A stretch of DNA of 64,000 bases from Bradyrhizobium macuxiense (GCF_001542415.1 NZ_LNCU01000011.1:1-64000), one strand, 5' to 3'; shown: positions 24,064 to 38,144, counted from the first letter of the stretch. Notes: generated from the letters alone by a model not told the origin. Numbers and translations are program-made.

Positions 24064-25326
24064 ATGTCGCGTCGAAACGGCCGAGCAGGCCAATTGCGAA
24101 TGATTTCGGTAACGATCGATTCACCAAACCTGGACCTTGGCGCGCAATGGGACGATCTCGTCCTGCGGGCATCGTCGAACGTGTTCATGAATCCCGCCGC
24201 GCTGAAGGCGGCGAACGACACTCAGTTCGCTCGCATCGGAATGATGCTCGCGTGGCACGAGGGCGCAGGCGCGCGCCGGCTGGTCGGCGTCTGGGCGTTG
24301 CAGCGGCGCAGGGCGGTGCCGTGCTGGCCGGAGGTGCTGGAGGCGCTGCCCTATAATTATGCTTTCCTGTCCAATCCGGTCGTCGATCCCGCTTATGTCG
24401 ACGAGGTGATGCCGGCGCTGTTGTCGGCGGTCGAGGCGAACCCGCGGCTGCCGAAGACGATGAACCTGATGCAGTTCGACGCGGAGGCGCCGAGCCACAA
24501 GGCGATCACCGACGCGCTCGCCGCGCGCGGCATTGCCCCGCTGGTGCTGACCTCAAGCGCACGGCCTTTCGTGACCGCGGAGTTCGGCGTGAAGCGATCC
24601 GGCTCGACGCGGAAGAAGCTGCGGCAGGACTGGAACAGGTTGTCGGCGCTCGGCAGCATCGAGGTGGTCAACGAGCGAAGGCCGGCCGCGGTGCACGCTG
24701 CATTCGAGACGTTCCTGACGATGGAGCAGGCGAGTTGGAAGGGCGCGCGCGGCACCGCGCTGCTGTCGCATGGCCATGATGCGGTCTTTGCGCGGACCCT
24801 GGTGCAGAATCTCGCGGCGATGCAGTGCGCGTCGGTTGCGTTGCTGCAGGTCAACGGCGAAGCCGTTGCGGCCCAGGTTCTGATGTATTGCGGAACGACG
24901 GCCTACACCTGGAAGACGGCGTTCGATGCGCAGTTCGGGAAATACTCGCCCGGTGCGTTGCTGGTCGACAAGGTCACCGATCAACTGCTCAGCACACCTG
25001 ACATTCAGGCGATCAATTCCTGCGCCGCCGAGGACAGCTTCATGGCGCAGCTATGGGCCGGCCGCCGTCCCATGGTGGACCTGCTGATCGACGTTCGCGC
25101 CGCTCGTTCCCTGGGTTACCGGATGGAGGCTGGGCGCCAGCTCGGTTACCAGCTGCTGCGGCGCTGGCGGAACCGGATGCGCCAACGCCGGTCGGCGCCA
25201 TCTGCTGCGCAGCCGTCGAAGGCGGCCGTCGGCAAAATAGACGACAACGCGCGCCCAGCGCTGAGCCTGCCAGTAAAGCCCGGGGGCGATCGTCACCGAG
25301 CGGAAGGTGAACGCCTTGGCGTTTGA
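24064..25326 (+). CDS. CelD/FemAB-like acyltransferase (GNAT fold)
   Basis: This 420-residue protein resembles the Acetyltransf_6 (CelD/BcsL/FemAB-like) group. The central block reads KRSGSTRKKLRQDWNRLSAL, and a late block LLQVNGEAVAAQVLMYCGTT leads to the typical aromatic-rich ending of the catalytic half (TWKTAFDAQFGKYSPGALL). Members transfer acyl groups to amines in polysaccharides, lipids or small molecules; the substrate here is unknown. An ATG at 24100 (MISVTIDSPNL) is an alternative start. The last 90 or so codons run antisense through the end of the broken flavoprotein gene and read as basic, low-complexity sequence from about residue 375, so the natural stop may have been lost. Confidence 0.72.
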   Translation: MSRRNGRAGQLRMISVTIDSPNLDLGAQWDDLVLRASSNVFMNPAALKAANDTQFARIGMMLAWHEGAGARRLVGVWALQRRRAVPCWPEVLEALPYNYAFLSNPVVDPAYVDEVMPALLSAVEANPRLPKTMNLMQFDAEAPSHKAITDALAARGIAPLVLTSSARPFVTAEFGVKRSGSTRKKLRQDWNRLSALGSIEVVNERRPAAVHAAFETFLTMEQASWKGARGTALLSHGHDAVFARTLVQNLAAMQCASVALLQVNGEAVAAQVLMYCGTTAYTWKTAFDAQFGKYSPGALLVDKVTDQLLSTPDIQAINSCAAEDSFMAQLWAGRRPMVDLLIDVRAARSLGYRMEAGRQLGYQLLRRWRNRMRQRRSAPSAAQPSKAAVGKIDDNARPALSLPVKPGGDRHRAEGERLGV

Positions 25327-26333
25327 CCAAGCGTCGCAAGCCTTCTTGAGGGGATCGTCGTAGAACGCCGCGATGTTGTCCGCGCCCATGCCGTTGGTCG
25401 CGAGCCAGGCCGGGATGTGGACCCTGCAGAGCCGCACCACATCCGTGAACACCTTGTCTGCCCCGGTGCCGGTGACCGGGCAGGTGGCTGCAAAGGCATC
25501 GCCGACCAGCACGACGCCGGCCTGCCGATAGCCGGTGCTGACATAGAGGTCGGAAGGCCTGACCCTGATGTCGCCGGCGACATCGAAGTCGCCGGTGAGC
25601 CGGCGCAGCTGCGGCAGCGCGGCGTTGAGCGTCTCGACCGGATTGCGCCGCATCGCGCGCAGCCATGGATCATCGGCCCGGCGGAAGGTGAAGAGGTTGG
25701 CGCGCATCCGGCCTTCGATCGGAAACCGCGTCACATAGGAGATGAGATCGCTAGGCCGTTCCGAGAAATAGGTCATTGCCGCGAACGGGAAGGCGGCACG
25801 CCCCACCGGCACCAGATCGAAGCCGATCGAAATCGAGTGGCAGGCGCTGGTGACCTCGCGCGCGATGCCGAGGCTGCGGCGCAGCCCGACGTTCAATCCA
25901 ATGGCGAGCACGACGAGGCGCGCCGAGATCGCCTCGCCGTTGGCGAGCACCAGCGTCTGCCGCTCGGCGCTGGTCCTGACGTCGACGACCTTGTCACAGA
26001 TGAATTCCGACTGATATTTCGGCCCGCATCACGGCGACCAGCTTGTCGTACATGATGCCGAACTGCTGGTTAGAGGTCTTGTCGAGCAGATAGCCGGATC
26101 GCGCAATCCAGTTCTGGTCGCTCCAGGTGGCCGAGCGCAGCACGGATTCGGCGAGCCCTGTCGCGGCGAATCGCTGCAGTTGCTCGACTCCGCAGAGCTT
26201 TTCGACCCGGAAATCGAACGGATAGGTCTGATGCGGGTCGATCAGAATGCTCGGGATCCCGGCGTGCCCGAGCATGGCCGCCGCGGTCGATCCTGCAAGG
26301 CCTCCGCCGATGATCGCAATCGGTATGCCGCAT
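25051..26333 (-). pseudogene. Frameshifted FAD-dependent oxidoreductase paralogue
   Basis: This is a second copy of the flavoprotein at 22734-23939. The start codon gives MRHTD, matching MRYTD of the intact copy, but two bases are then missing near 26318 and the frame moves to IAIIGGGLAGSTAAAMLG. A second lesion near 26010 removes about five bases against the paralogue: the frame ends at a TGA after RAEISVGIHL, and homology resumes as EFICDKVVDVRTSAERQTLV. The FAD motif GVVLVGDAFAATCPVTGTGADKV is preserved downstream. Homology to the paralogue fades near 25215, while the frame stays open to 25051 across the convergent acyltransferase gene. Two independent frame lesions argue for real decay rather than one sequencing error. 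Confidence 0.82.
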
Positions 26334-26577
26334 GAGGGGTCCGGAACGATGGAACCCGCCTTTTTGCCTGCGAACGGCAAATAAAGCCTTAGTTTTGGCA
26401 GCGGCCCCGGATGGCCGCGCGAGAACGTCCTGTCTTTGATCATGTTTTACCCGGGTGAAATATGATTCTTCCGGACCCACCGGGAGGTGGTGTGGGGCAG
26501 GGGCGTTGTCATAATCCGGCGCGACCGAAATGCGAAATCCGCAAGTGGCAGAAGCGTTTCTTTGATTATCGTTTTGC

Positions 26578-26604
26578 TTGACTTCACTATCTCGCGCTTA
26601 TACA
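26578..26604 (+). promoter_or_regulatory. Promoter of the str/S10 superoperon
   Basis: TTGACT (26578-26583) and TATACA (26599-26604) are separated by 15 bp (16 if the -35 is read as CTTGAC). Both hexamers are good, the spacing is short. Start would be near 26611, leaving a leader of about 400 nt before rpsL. Confidence 0.6.
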
Positions 26605-26881
26605 AGGCGCCCACTTATCGACAGGCGGTGAGCAACGCCAGAGTCGGAACGGCACACCCTAAGCTCCTTCATTCAGGGGCCGGACGGGCACCAACCTCGA
26701 CGAATGCCGCTCAAACGCTGTCGACTATAGCTAGGCAATGCCAGGACGATTTTGGTTCTCTTGAGCACGTCCTCTTGAGAGTGAATTCGGATGCATGACC
26801 TCGGTGGCGGACTGAACGGCGAACGCTGAGCAGTCCTGGATCGCGGTCCTCTGTGGCGTCGAAGCGCTTTCCGCTCAGCGA

Positions 26882-26980
26882 TGAGTGGTTGGCGCGATTT
26901 CGTTTTGCGTGGATTTCTGTTCCGCGCCGAGCGGGCCGTACGGGACGGCTGATCCCGAGAAGAATTTGCGGAACCACTCA
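26882..26980 (+). promoter_or_regulatory. Long-range stem in the rpsL leader
   Basis: TGAGTGGTT (26882-26890) is exactly complementary to AACCACTCA (26972-26980), closing an 81-base loop that ends about 33 bases before the rpsL start. It may form a regulatory structure, for example for S7 or S12 feedback. This is inference from pairing alone. Confidence 0.35.
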
Positions 26981-27013
26981 AGGTTTCGCGCGAACTAAAA
27001 GGGTGAAGGCTGC

Positions 27014-27385
27014 ATGCCGACGATCAACCAGCTGATCGCTAATCCACGTGAAGTGCAGAAGTCGCGCAAAAAGGTGCCGGCGCTGCAGCAGTCGCCGCAG
27101 AAGCGCGGCGTTTGCACGCGCGTCTACACCACGACCCCGAAGAAGCCGAACTCGGCGCTTCGTAAGGTCGCCAAGGTGCGCTTGACCAACGGCTTCGAGG
27201 TGATCGGCTACATCCCGGGTGAAGGCCATAACCTGCAGGAGCACTCGGTGGTCATGATCCGCGGCGGTCGCGTCAAGGACTTGCCCGGCGTGCGCTACCA
27301 CATCCTCCGCGGCGTGCTGGATACCCAGGGCGTCAAGAACCGTAAGCAGCGCCGTTCGAAGTACGGCGCGAAGCGTCCGAAGTAA
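27014..27385 (+). CDS. rpsL: 30S ribosomal protein S12
   Basis: This 123-residue S12 lies at the decoding centre. It has the conserved [19 protein letters not shown] block with K43, and [16 protein letters not shown] downstream. Both streptomycin-relevant regions have the sensitive-type residues. GGGTGAAGG precedes the ATG. It is the first gene of the long ribosomal superoperon, and rpsG follows after 15 bp. Confidence 0.98.
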   Translation: MPTINQLIANPREVQKSRKKVPALQQSPQKRGVCTRVYTTTPKKPNSALRKVAKVRLTNGFEVIGYIPGEGHNLQEHSVVMIRGGRVKDLPGVRYHILRGVLDTQGVKNRKQRRSKYGAKRPK

Positions 27386-27871
<486 letters not shown>

Positions 27872-27901
27872 GGCGAACAACGGAATTTAAGGAACAGTCT
27901 C

Positions 27902-29974
<2,073 letters not shown>

Positions 29975-30013
29975 TTGTCGTTGACGGCAGTCAACGATTG
30001 AACGGAGAGTCAA

Positions 30014-31204
<1,191 letters not shown>

Positions 31205-31224
31205 GGGTGGATCAGTCAAGTTTG

Positions 31225-31250
31225 CAGCGTGTGGGTTCGCCCACCCGCTG
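31225..31250 (+). promoter_or_regulatory. UUCG hairpin in the tuf-rpsJ gap
   Basis: CAGCG-T-GTGGG, loop TTCG, CCCAC-C-CGCTG forms a 10-bp stem with one mismatch. A related segment (GTGCGGGTTCGCTCAC, 42361-42376) lies before adk. No U tract follows, so it may be an S10 leader structure or a repeat remnant rather than a terminator. Confidence 0.5.
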
Positions 31251-31299
31251 CTCACCACTCGCTATTCGCTAATAGAGCGACGAAGAAAGAGATACGGCA

Positions 31300-31608
31300 A
31301 TGAACGGCCAAAACATTCGCATCCGTCTCAAGGCGTTCGACCATCGAATCCTCGATACGTCGACCCGTGAGATCGTGAACACGGCGAAGCGCACCGGTGC
31401 GCAGGTTCGCGGACCCATTCCGCTGCCGACCCGCATCGAGAAGTTCACCGTCAACCGTTCGCCGCACGTTGACAAGAAGAGCCGCGAGCAATTCGAGATG
31501 CGCACCCACAAGCGCCTTCTCGACATTGTCGACCCGACCCCGCAGACCGTCGATGCGCTGATGAAGCTCGACCTGGCCGCCGGTGTCGACGTCGAGATCA
31601 AGCTCTAA
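31300..31608 (+). CDS. rpsJ: 30S ribosomal protein S10
   Basis: This 102-residue S10 contains [20 protein letters not shown] and the long loop [20 protein letters not shown] that reaches into the 30S head. It also serves as NusE in antitermination complexes with NusB. It is the first gene of the S10 block, with no strong promoter seen in the 95-bp gap, so it is probably transcribed from the str promoter. Confidence 0.98.
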
Positions 31609-31662
31609 GGTTTTGGATTTTTACGTCCGCCGCTTGCGGACAGAAAGACAGGAAGCACGCCG

Positions 31663-32382
31663 ATGCGCTCCGGAGTGATCGCACAGAAGGTCGGGATGAC
31701 GCGGGTCTTTACAGAGGCCGGCGAGCATATCCCTGTGACCGTGCTGAAGCTGGGCAACTGCCAGGTGCTGGGCCACCGCACGACCGAGAAGAACGGCTAT
31801 GTCGCCCTTCAGCTCGGCGCGGGCGCCCGCAAGACCGTTTACATGCCCAAGGCCGAACGCGGCCAGTTCGCGGTCGCCAAGGTCGAGCCCAAGCGCAAGG
31901 TCGCTGAGTTCCGCGTGTCCGAGGACTCGCTGATCCCGGTCGGCGCGGAAATCCAGGCAGACCATTTCGTGGTCGGCCAGTTCGTCGACGTGACCGGCAC
32001 CTCGATCGGTAAGGGGTTTGCCGGCGGCATGAAGCGCTGGAATTTCGGCGGTCTGCGCGCCACCCACGGTGTGTCGATCTCGCACCGTTCGATCGGTTCG
32101 ACCGGTGGTCGTCAGGATCCCGGCAAGACCTTCAAGAACAAGAAGATGCCCGGTCACATGGGTGTCGATCGCATCACCACGCTCAATCTGCGCGTGGTGC
32201 AGACCGACGTCGAGCGCGGCCTGATCCTCGTCGAAGGCGCCGTTCCCGGCTCCAAGGGCGGCTGGATCTCGGTGCGCGACGCGGTGAAGAAGCCACTGCC
32301 GAAAGAAGCTCCGAAGCCCGGCAAGTTCAAGGTTGCCGGCGGCGAAGCCGCCGAGGCTTCGGCCGAGAAGGAGGGTGCGTGA
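31663..32382 (+). CDS. rplC: 50S ribosomal protein L3
   Basis: This 239-residue L3 has the conserved [20 protein letters not shown] loop that approaches the peptidyl transferase centre and the [22 protein letters not shown] block (here [19 protein letters not shown]). A C-terminal extension rich in Ala, Glu and Lys (last 25 or so residues) goes beyond the E. coli protein, as in other alphaproteobacteria. One base separates its stop from the rplD start. Confidence 0.97.
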   Translation: MRSGVIAQKVGMTRVFTEAGEHIPVTVLKLGNCQVLGHRTTEKNGYVALQLGAGARKTVYMPKAERGQFAVAKVEPKRKVAEFRVSEDSLIPVGAEIQADHFVVGQFVDVTGTSIGKGFAGGMKRWNFGGLRATHGVSISHRSIGSTGGRQDPGKTFKNKKMPGHMGVDRITTLNLRVVQTDVERGLILVEGAVPGSKGGWISVRDAVKKPLPKEAPKPGKFKVAGGEAAEASAEKEGA

Positions 32383-32383
32383 G

Positions 32384-33004
32384 ATGGAACTGAAAGTCAC
32401 GACCCTTGAAGGTAAGGACGCCGGCTCGGTTGAGCTGTCGGATGCGATCTTCGGTCTCGAGCCGCGCGCCGACATCATCCAGCGCTGCGTGCAGTGGCAG
32501 CTGAACAAGCGCCAGGCCGGCACGCACAAGGCGCAGGGCCGCGCCGATGTCTGGCGCACCGGCAAGAAGATGTACAAGCAGAAGGGCACCGGCGGCGCCC
32601 GTCACGGCTCGGCCCGCGTGCCGCAGTTCCGCGGCGGTGGCCGTGCGTTCGGTCCGGTCGTTCGCTCGCATGCGACCGACCTGCCGAAGAAGGTGCGCGC
32701 GCTTGCGCTGAAGCATGCACTGTCGGCCAAGGCCAAGGATGGCGGGCTGGTCGTGATCGACAGCGCGGCGGTCAAGGAAGCCAAGACCAAGGCTCTGGTC
32801 GGTCACTTCTCCGGTCTCGGGCTCACCAACGCGCTGATCATCGACGGCGTCGAGCTCAACACCGGTTTCGCGACCGCGGCCCGCAACATCCCGAATATCG
32901 ACGTGCTGCCCATCCAGGGCATCAACGTCTACGACATTCTCCGCCGCCAGAAGCTGGTGCTGACCAAGGCTGCGGTTGATGCGCTGGAGGCGCGCTTCAA
33001 ATGA
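32384..33004 (+). CDS. rplD: 50S ribosomal protein L4
   Basis: This 206-residue L4 starts at [20 protein letters not shown]; an in-frame extension upstream only overlaps rplC and is rejected. The long loop [20 protein letters not shown] lines the exit tunnel. In E. coli L4 also represses the S10 operon. Its stop overlaps the rplW start (ATGA), showing translational coupling. Confidence 0.97.
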   Translation: MELKVTTLEGKDAGSVELSDAIFGLEPRADIIQRCVQWQLNKRQAGTHKAQGRADVWRTGKKMYKQKGTGGARHGSARVPQFRGGGRAFGPVVRSHATDLPKKVRALALKHALSAKAKDGGLVVIDSAAVKEAKTKALVGHFSGLGLTNALIIDGVELNTGFATAARNIPNIDVLPIQGINVYDILRRQKLVLTKAAVDALEARFK

Positions 33005-33300
33005 AGAACATTGACCCGCGCCATTACGACGTGATCGTCGCCCCTGTCGTGACCGAAAAGGCGACGCTCGCCTCCGAGCACAACAAGGTGCTGTTCAAGG
33101 TCGCCGGCAAGGCGACCAAGCCGCAGATCAAGGAAGCGGTCGAGAAGCTGTTCGACGTCAAGGTGAAGAGCGTCAACACCCTCGTTCGCAAGGGCAAGAC
33201 CAAGGTGTTCCGCGGCAATCTCGGTTCGCAGTCGGACACCAAGCGCGCGATCGTGACCCTGGAAGAGGGCCACCGCATCGACGTGACTACCGGACTATAA
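33001..33300 (+). CDS. rplW: 50S ribosomal protein L23
   Basis: This 99-residue L23 reads [20 protein letters not shown] at the N terminus and [20 protein letters not shown] in the loop. It forms the docking site for trigger factor and SRP at the tunnel exit. It overlaps rplD by four bases and is followed by rplB after 12 bp. Confidence 0.97.
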   Translation: MKNIDPRHYDVIVAPVVTEKATLASEHNKVLFKVAGKATKPQIKEAVEKLFDVKVKSVNTLVRKGKTKVFRGNLGSQSDTKRAIVTLEEGHRIDVTTGL

Positions 33301-33312
33301 GGCGCAACGACG

Positions 33313-34146
33313 ATGGCATTGAAAACCTACAATCCCACGACGCCGGGCCAGCGCCAGCTGGTCATGGTCGATCGTTCGGCGCTCTACAAGGGCAAGCCGG
33401 TGAAGACCCTGACCGAGGGCAAGCTCGGCAACGGCGGTCGCAACAACACCGGCCGCATCACCGTGCGCTTCCGCGGCGGCGGCCACAAGAAGGCCTACCG
33501 CATCGTCGACTTCCGCCGCGACAAGGTGGATGTGCCGGCGACCGTGGAGCGGCTGGAGTATGATCCGAACCGCACCGCCTTCATCGCGCTGATCAAGTAT
33601 CAGGACGGCGAGCATGCCTACATCCTGGCGCCGCAGCGTCTGGCCGCGGGCGACACCGTCGTCGCCGGCAACTATGTGGACGTCAAGCCCGGCAACGTCA
33701 TGCCGCTCGGCAACATGCCGGTCGGTACGATCGTTCACAACATCGAGCTGAAGATCGGCAAGGGCGGCCAGCTGGCGCGCTCCGCCGGCACCTACGCCCA
33801 GATCGTCGGTCGCGACCAGGACTACGTGATCATCCGCCTGAACTCGGGCGAGCAGCGTCTCGTGCACGGCCGTTGCCGCGGCACGATCGGCGCGGTCTCG
33901 AACCCCGATCACATGAACATCTCGATCGGCAAGGCCGGTCGTACCCGCTGGCTTGGCTGGCGTCCGCACAACCGCGGCGTCGTCATGAACCCGATCGATC
34001 ACCCGCACGGCGGTGGTGAAGGTCGTACCTCGGGCGGTCGCCACCCGGTCACCCCGTGGGGCAAGCCGACCAAGGGCAAGAAGACCCGCACCAACAAGTC
34101 GACCAACAAATTCATTCTCCTCAGCCGCCACAAGCGGAAGAAGTAA
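33313..34146 (+). CDS. rplB: 50S ribosomal protein L2
   Basis: This 277-residue L2 supports subunit joining and peptidyl transfer. The C-terminal [20 protein letters not shown] includes the invariant histidine next to the catalytic centre. The N-terminal [20 protein letters not shown] is the RNA-binding block. Length is standard. rpsS follows after 12 bp. Confidence 0.98.
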   Translation: MALKTYNPTTPGQRQLVMVDRSALYKGKPVKTLTEGKLGNGGRNNTGRITVRFRGGGHKKAYRIVDFRRDKVDVPATVERLEYDPNRTAFIALIKYQDGEHAYILAPQRLAAGDTVVAGNYVDVKPGNVMPLGNMPVGTIVHNIELKIGKGGQLARSAGTYAQIVGRDQDYVIIRLNSGEQRLVHGRCRGTIGAVSNPDHMNISIGKAGRTRWLGWRPHNRGVVMNPIDHPHGGGEGRTSGGRHPVTPWGKPTKGKKTRTNKSTNKFILLSRHKRKK

Positions 34147-34158
34147 GGAACGCCGGAC

Positions 34159-34437
34159 ATGGTTCGTTCAGTCTGGAAAGGCCCGTTCGTCGAAGGCTCT
34201 CTGCTCAAGAAGGCAGATGCCGCGCGCGCGTCCGGCCGTCACGACGTCATCAAGATCTGGAGCCGCCGCTCCACCATCCTGCCGCAGTTCGTCGGCCTGA
34301 CCTTCGGCGTCTACAACGGCCAGAAGCATGTGCCGGTGGCGATCAACGAGGAAATGGTGGGTCACAAGTTCGGCGAGTTCTCGCCGACCCGGACCTTCCA
34401 CGGCCACTCGGGCGACAAGAAAGCCAAGAAGGCTTGA
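34159..34437 (+). CDS. rpsS: 30S ribosomal protein S19
   Basis: This 92-residue S19 has the family pattern [20 protein letters not shown] and the C-terminal [20 protein letters not shown]. It sits in the 30S head with S13 near the A-site finger. Spacing to rplV is 10 bp. Confidence 0.97.
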   Translation: MVRSVWKGPFVEGSLLKKADAARASGRHDVIKIWSRRSTILPQFVGLTFGVYNGQKHVPVAINEEMVGHKFGEFSPTRTFHGHSGDKKAKKA

Positions 34438-34447
34438 GGATTAGACG

Positions 34448-34834
34448 ATGAGCAAACCAAAGCGCGAACGTAGCCTCGCGGACAATGAGGCCAAGGCCGT
34501 CGCCCGCATGCTGCGCGTCAGCCCGCAGAAGCTGAACCTGGTGGCGCAGCTGATCCGCGGCCGCAAGGCGTCGGCTGCGCTCGCCGACCTGCAGTTCTCG
34601 CGCAAGCGGATCGCGGTCGACGTCAAGAAGTGCCTGGAGTCGGCGATCGCCAACGCCGAGAACAACCATGACCTCGAAGTCGACGATCTCGTCGTCGCCG
34701 AGGCACATGTCGGCAACGGCATCGTGATGAAGCGTTTTGCTCCGCGCGGCCGTGGCCGTTCGGGCCGTGTGTACAAACCGTTCTCGCACCTGACCATCGT
34801 GGTTCGTCAGGTCGAGGCCGAGGCAAGCGCTTAA
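34448..34834 (+). CDS. rplV: 50S ribosomal protein L22
   Basis: This 128-residue L22 has [20 protein letters not shown] near the N terminus and the tunnel-lining loop around [20 protein letters not shown], where macrolide resistance changes occur in other species. The loop looks wild type. It lies between rpsS and rpsC at usual spacing. Confidence 0.97.
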   Translation: MSKPKRERSLADNEAKAVARMLRVSPQKLNLVAQLIRGRKASAALADLQFSRKRIAVDVKKCLESAIANAENNHDLEVDDLVVAEAHVGNGIVMKRFAPRGRGRSGRVYKPFSHLTIVVRQVEAEASA

Positions 34835-34854
34835 AGAGGGCGCAGGAGAAGACG

Positions 34855-35556
34855 ATGGGTCAAAAGATCAATCCAATCGGGCTGCGTCTCGGCATCAACC
34901 GGACCTGGGATTCCCGTTGGTTCGCCGGCAAGCAGGAATACGGCAAGCTGCTGCACGAAGACGTCAAGATCCGCGAGATCCTGCACAAGGAGCTCAAGCA
35001 GGCGGCTGTGGCGCGCATCGTGATCGAGCGTCCGCACAAGAAGTGCCGCGTGACGATCCACTCGGCCCGTCCGGGCGTCGTGATCGGCAAGAAGGGCGCC
35101 GACATCGACAAGCTGCGCAAGAAGGTTGCCGACATCACCTCGTCGGACGTCGTGATCAACATCGTCGAAATCCGCAAGCCGGAGCTCGATGCGACCCTGG
35201 TCGCCGAATCGATCGCCCAGCAGCTCGAGCGCCGCGTTGCGTTCCGCCGCGCCATGAAGCGCGCCGTGCAGTCGGCGATGCGCCTCGGCGCCGAGGGCAT
35301 CCGCATCAACTGCTCGGGCCGTCTCGGCGGCGCCGAAATCGCGCGCATGGAGTGGTACCGCGAGGGCCGCGTGCCGCTGCACACGCTGCGCGCCGACGTT
35401 GATTACGGCGTTGCGACCGCATTCACGACCTTCGGCACCTGCGGCGTCAAGGTCTGGATTTTCAAGGGCGAGATCCTCGAGCACGATCCGATGGCCCAGG
35501 ACAAGAAGATGGCCGAGGGCGACAACACCCCGCGTTCGCGCCGCGACGCCGCTTGA
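34855..35556 (+). CDS. rpsC: 30S ribosomal protein S3
   Basis: This 233-residue S3 begins [20 protein letters not shown]. The KH domain reads [20 protein letters not shown], and the C-terminal domain contains [20 protein letters not shown]. It forms part of the mRNA entry tunnel. rplP follows after 30 bp. Confidence 0.98.
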   Translation: MGQKINPIGLRLGINRTWDSRWFAGKQEYGKLLHEDVKIREILHKELKQAAVARIVIERPHKKCRVTIHSARPGVVIGKKGADIDKLRKKVADITSSDVVINIVEIRKPELDATLVAESIAQQLERRVAFRRAMKRAVQSAMRLGAEGIRINCSGRLGGAEIARMEWYREGRVPLHTLRADVDYGVATAFTTFGTCGVKVWIFKGEILEHDPMAQDKKMAEGDNTPRSRRDAA

Positions 35557-35586
35557 GGCAAAGCAGGAATTTGAGGGCTTAAAGCC

Positions 35587-36000
35587 ATGATGCAACCTAA
35601 GAAAACGAAGTTCCGGAAGGCGCATAAGGGCCGTATCCACGGCGTTGCGACCTCTGGCGCGACGTTGGCGTTCGGCCAGTTCGGCCTGAAGGCGATGGAG
35701 CCTGAGCGCGTCACCGCCCGTCAGATCGAAGCCGCCCGCCGCGCGCTGACCCGTCACATGAAGCGCGCCGGCCGCGTCTGGATCCGCGTGTTCCCCGACG
35801 TGCCGGTGTCGAAGAAGCCGGCCGAAGTCCGCATGGGCTCCGGCAAGGGTTCGCCGGAATTGTGGGTGGTCCGGATCAAGCCGGGCCGTGTGATGTTCGA
35901 GATCGACGGCGTGCCGGTGCAGACCGCCAAGGAAGCGCTGTCGCTCGCCGCCGCCAAGCTGCCGATCAAGACGCGCTTCGTCGCGCGCATTGCGGAGTAA
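35587..36000 (+). CDS. rplP: 50S ribosomal protein L16
   Basis: This 137-residue L16 begins [20 protein letters not shown] and contains [20 protein letters not shown]. It contacts the A-site tRNA elbow. Either of two consecutive ATG codons (35587 or 35590) could start it. The rpmC start is 5 bp after the stop. Confidence 0.97.
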   Translation: MMQPKKTKFRKAHKGRIHGVATSGATLAFGQFGLKAMEPERVTARQIEAARRALTRHMKRAGRVWIRVFPDVPVSKKPAEVRMGSGKGSPELWVVRIKPGRVMFEIDGVPVQTAKEALSLAAAKLPIKTRFVARIAE

Positions 36001-36005
36001 TCGCC

Positions 36006-36212
36006 ATGGCCGAGATGAAGATTGAAGACATTCGCGCGATGAGCGACGACCAGCGGGAAGACGCGATCCTGAACCTCAAGAAGGAACGCTTCAACCTGCG
36101 CTTCCAGCGCGCCACCGGGCAGCTGGAGAACACCTCGCGGATGCGGGAAGCCCGCCGTGAGATCGCTCGTATCAAGACCATCGCTGCTCAGCAGCGCGCG
36201 AAGAAGAAGTAA
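36006..36212 (+). CDS. rpmC: 50S ribosomal protein L29
   Basis: This 68-residue L29 is two antiparallel helices: [20 protein letters not shown] then [20 protein letters not shown]. It lies at the tunnel exit beside L23. The frame is open further upstream inside rplP, but only the start at 36006 yields an L29-like protein. Confidence 0.95.
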   Translation: MAEMKIEDIRAMSDDQREDAILNLKKERFNLRFQRATGQLENTSRMREARREIARIKTIAAQQRAKKK

Positions 36213-36222
36213 GGGGCCAGCT

Positions 36223-36471
36223 ATGCCGAAACGTACTCTGCAGGGCGTGGTCGTCAGCGACAAGCAAGCCAAGACCGTGGTGGTGCGCGTTGACCGCCGC
36301 TTCACCCACCCGATCTACAAGAAGACGATCCGCCGTTCCAAGAACTACCACGCGCACGACGAGAACAACCAGTTCAAGCCTGGCGACATGGTCTGGATCG
36401 AGGAATCGAAGCCGATCTCGAAGCTGAAGCGCTGGACCGTGGTCCGGGGCGAACACAAGAAAACTGCCTGA
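36223..36471 (+). CDS. rpsQ: 30S ribosomal protein S17
   Basis: This 82-residue S17 begins [20 protein letters not shown], an OB-fold protein that binds helix 11 of 16S rRNA. The loop [20 protein letters not shown] is conserved. The start at 36223 was chosen over an in-frame one inside rpmC. A 75-bp gap to rplN marks the S10/spc boundary, with a small GCGC hairpin but no clear promoter. Confidence 0.96.
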   Translation: MPKRTLQGVVVSDKQAKTVVVRVDRRFTHPIYKKTIRRSKNYHAHDENNQFKPGDMVWIEESKPISKLKRWTVVRGEHKKTA

Positions 36472-36546
36472 TTGCTTCGGCTTAGCCGGGGGAACTCAGG
36501 GAAATTTTGAGCGCGCTAAAGCGCAGAAAGAGGACGAGGTGCATCA

Positions 36547-36915
36547 ATGATTCAGATGCAGACCAACCTCGACGTGGCCGATAATTCAGGCGCACGCCGT
36601 GTCATGTGCATCAAGGTACTTGGAGGCTCCAAGCGCCGCTATGCCACCGTGGGCGACGTTATCGTTGTGTCGATCAAGGAAGCCATTCCGCGTGGCAAGG
36701 TGAAGAAGGGCGACGTGATGAAGGCCGTCGTGGTGCGAGTCCGCAAGGACATCCGCCGCGCCGACGGTTCGGTCATCCGTTTCGACCGCAACGCCGCCGT
36801 GCTGATCAACAATCAGTCGGAGCCGGTCGGCACCCGTATCTTCGGGCCGGTGCCGCGCGAGCTGCGCGCCAAGAACCACATGAAGATCATTTCGCTTGCG
36901 CCGGAGGTGCTGTGA
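36547..36915 (+). CDS. rplN: 50S ribosomal protein L14
   Basis: This 122-residue L14 has [20 protein letters not shown] and ends [14 protein letters not shown]. It forms inter-subunit bridges and is the target of RsfS. Its stop codon shares the A of the rplX ATG, so translation is coupled. It is the first gene of the spc block. Confidence 0.97.
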
Positions 36916-37221
36916 TGGCTGCCAAGATCCGCAAAGGCGACAAGGTGATCGTGCTGACCGGCCGCGACAAGGGCCGCACCGGCGAGGTGTTCGAGGTTCG
37001 TCCGGACGAGAACAAGGCTCTCGTACGCGGCATCAACATGGTGAAGCGTCACCAGAAGCAGACCCAGTCCCAGGAAGGCGGCATCATCTCCAAGGAGATG
37101 CCGATCCACCTGTCCAACATCGCGTATGTCGGCAAGGACGGAAAGCCGACCCGTGTTGGTTTCAAGATTCAGGCCGATGGCAAGAAGGTCCGTGTTGCCA
37201 AGAGCTCGGGAGCAGAGATCG

Positions 37222-37229
<8 letters not shown>
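36915..37229 (+). CDS. rplX: 50S ribosomal protein L24
   Basis: This 104-residue L24 has the KOW motif [20 protein letters not shown] and the block [20 protein letters not shown]. It initiates 50S assembly by binding the 5' end of 23S rRNA. It overlaps rplN by one base at the start and rplE by eight bases at the end. Confidence 0.97.
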
Positions 37230-37779
<550 letters not shown>

Positions 37780-37824
37780 GTAGCTGACCAAAGCCACTCA
37801 AACGCGGATACCCAGGAGCCGAGC

Positions 37825-38130
37825 ATGGCAAAGAAGAGTTCAGTCGAGAAGAACAACCGGCGCAAGCGGATGGCGAAGAACGCCGCCCCGCAGCGCGAGA
37901 AGCTGAAGGCGATCATCGCCGACAAGACCAAGCCGATGGAAGAGCGTTTCGCGGCGACGCTGAAGCTCGCGGAGATGCCGCGCAACTCGTCGCCGACGCG
38001 CATCCGCAACCGTTGCGAGCTGACCGGGCGTCCGCGTTCGAACTATCGCAAGAACAAGCTCTCGCGCATCGCGCTGCGTGAACTCGGCTCCAAGGGCCTG
38101 GTTCCCGGGCTCGTGAAGTCGAGCTGGTAA
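37825..38130 (+). CDS. rpsN: 30S ribosomal protein S14 (zinc-independent form)
   Basis: This 101-residue S14 is the longer form without a CxxC-CxxC zinc ribbon: the relevant region reads [20 protein letters not shown] with a single cysteine. It therefore does not depend on zinc. It lies in the usual spc position between rplE and rpsH. Confidence 0.97.
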   Translation: MAKKSSVEKNNRRKRMAKNAAPQREKLKAIIADKTKPMEERFAATLKLAEMPRNSSPTRIRNRCELTGRPRSNYRKNKLSRIALRELGSKGLVPGLVKSSW

Positions 38131-38144
38131 GGAGGGTCGGAACC

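Larger units (their letters stand above)
26334..27013. other. Region upstream of rpsL
   Basis: This 680-base region holds the str promoter (26578-26604) and a leader of about 400 nt. A small hairpin CCACC-GGGA-GGTGG (26477-26490) lies before the promoter. In the leader, a nine-base long-range stem is visible (26882-26980). I see no coding sequence; short frames on both strands have no supported start or homology. Confidence 0.6.

Noticed and set aside
26673..26981. Short minus-strand open frames in the rpsL leader
   Set aside because: Arg/Ser-rich composition, no start site, and they overlap the transcribed leader.
27014..27385. Possible streptomycin-resistance change in rpsL
   Set aside because: K43 and the VKDLPG loop are wild type.
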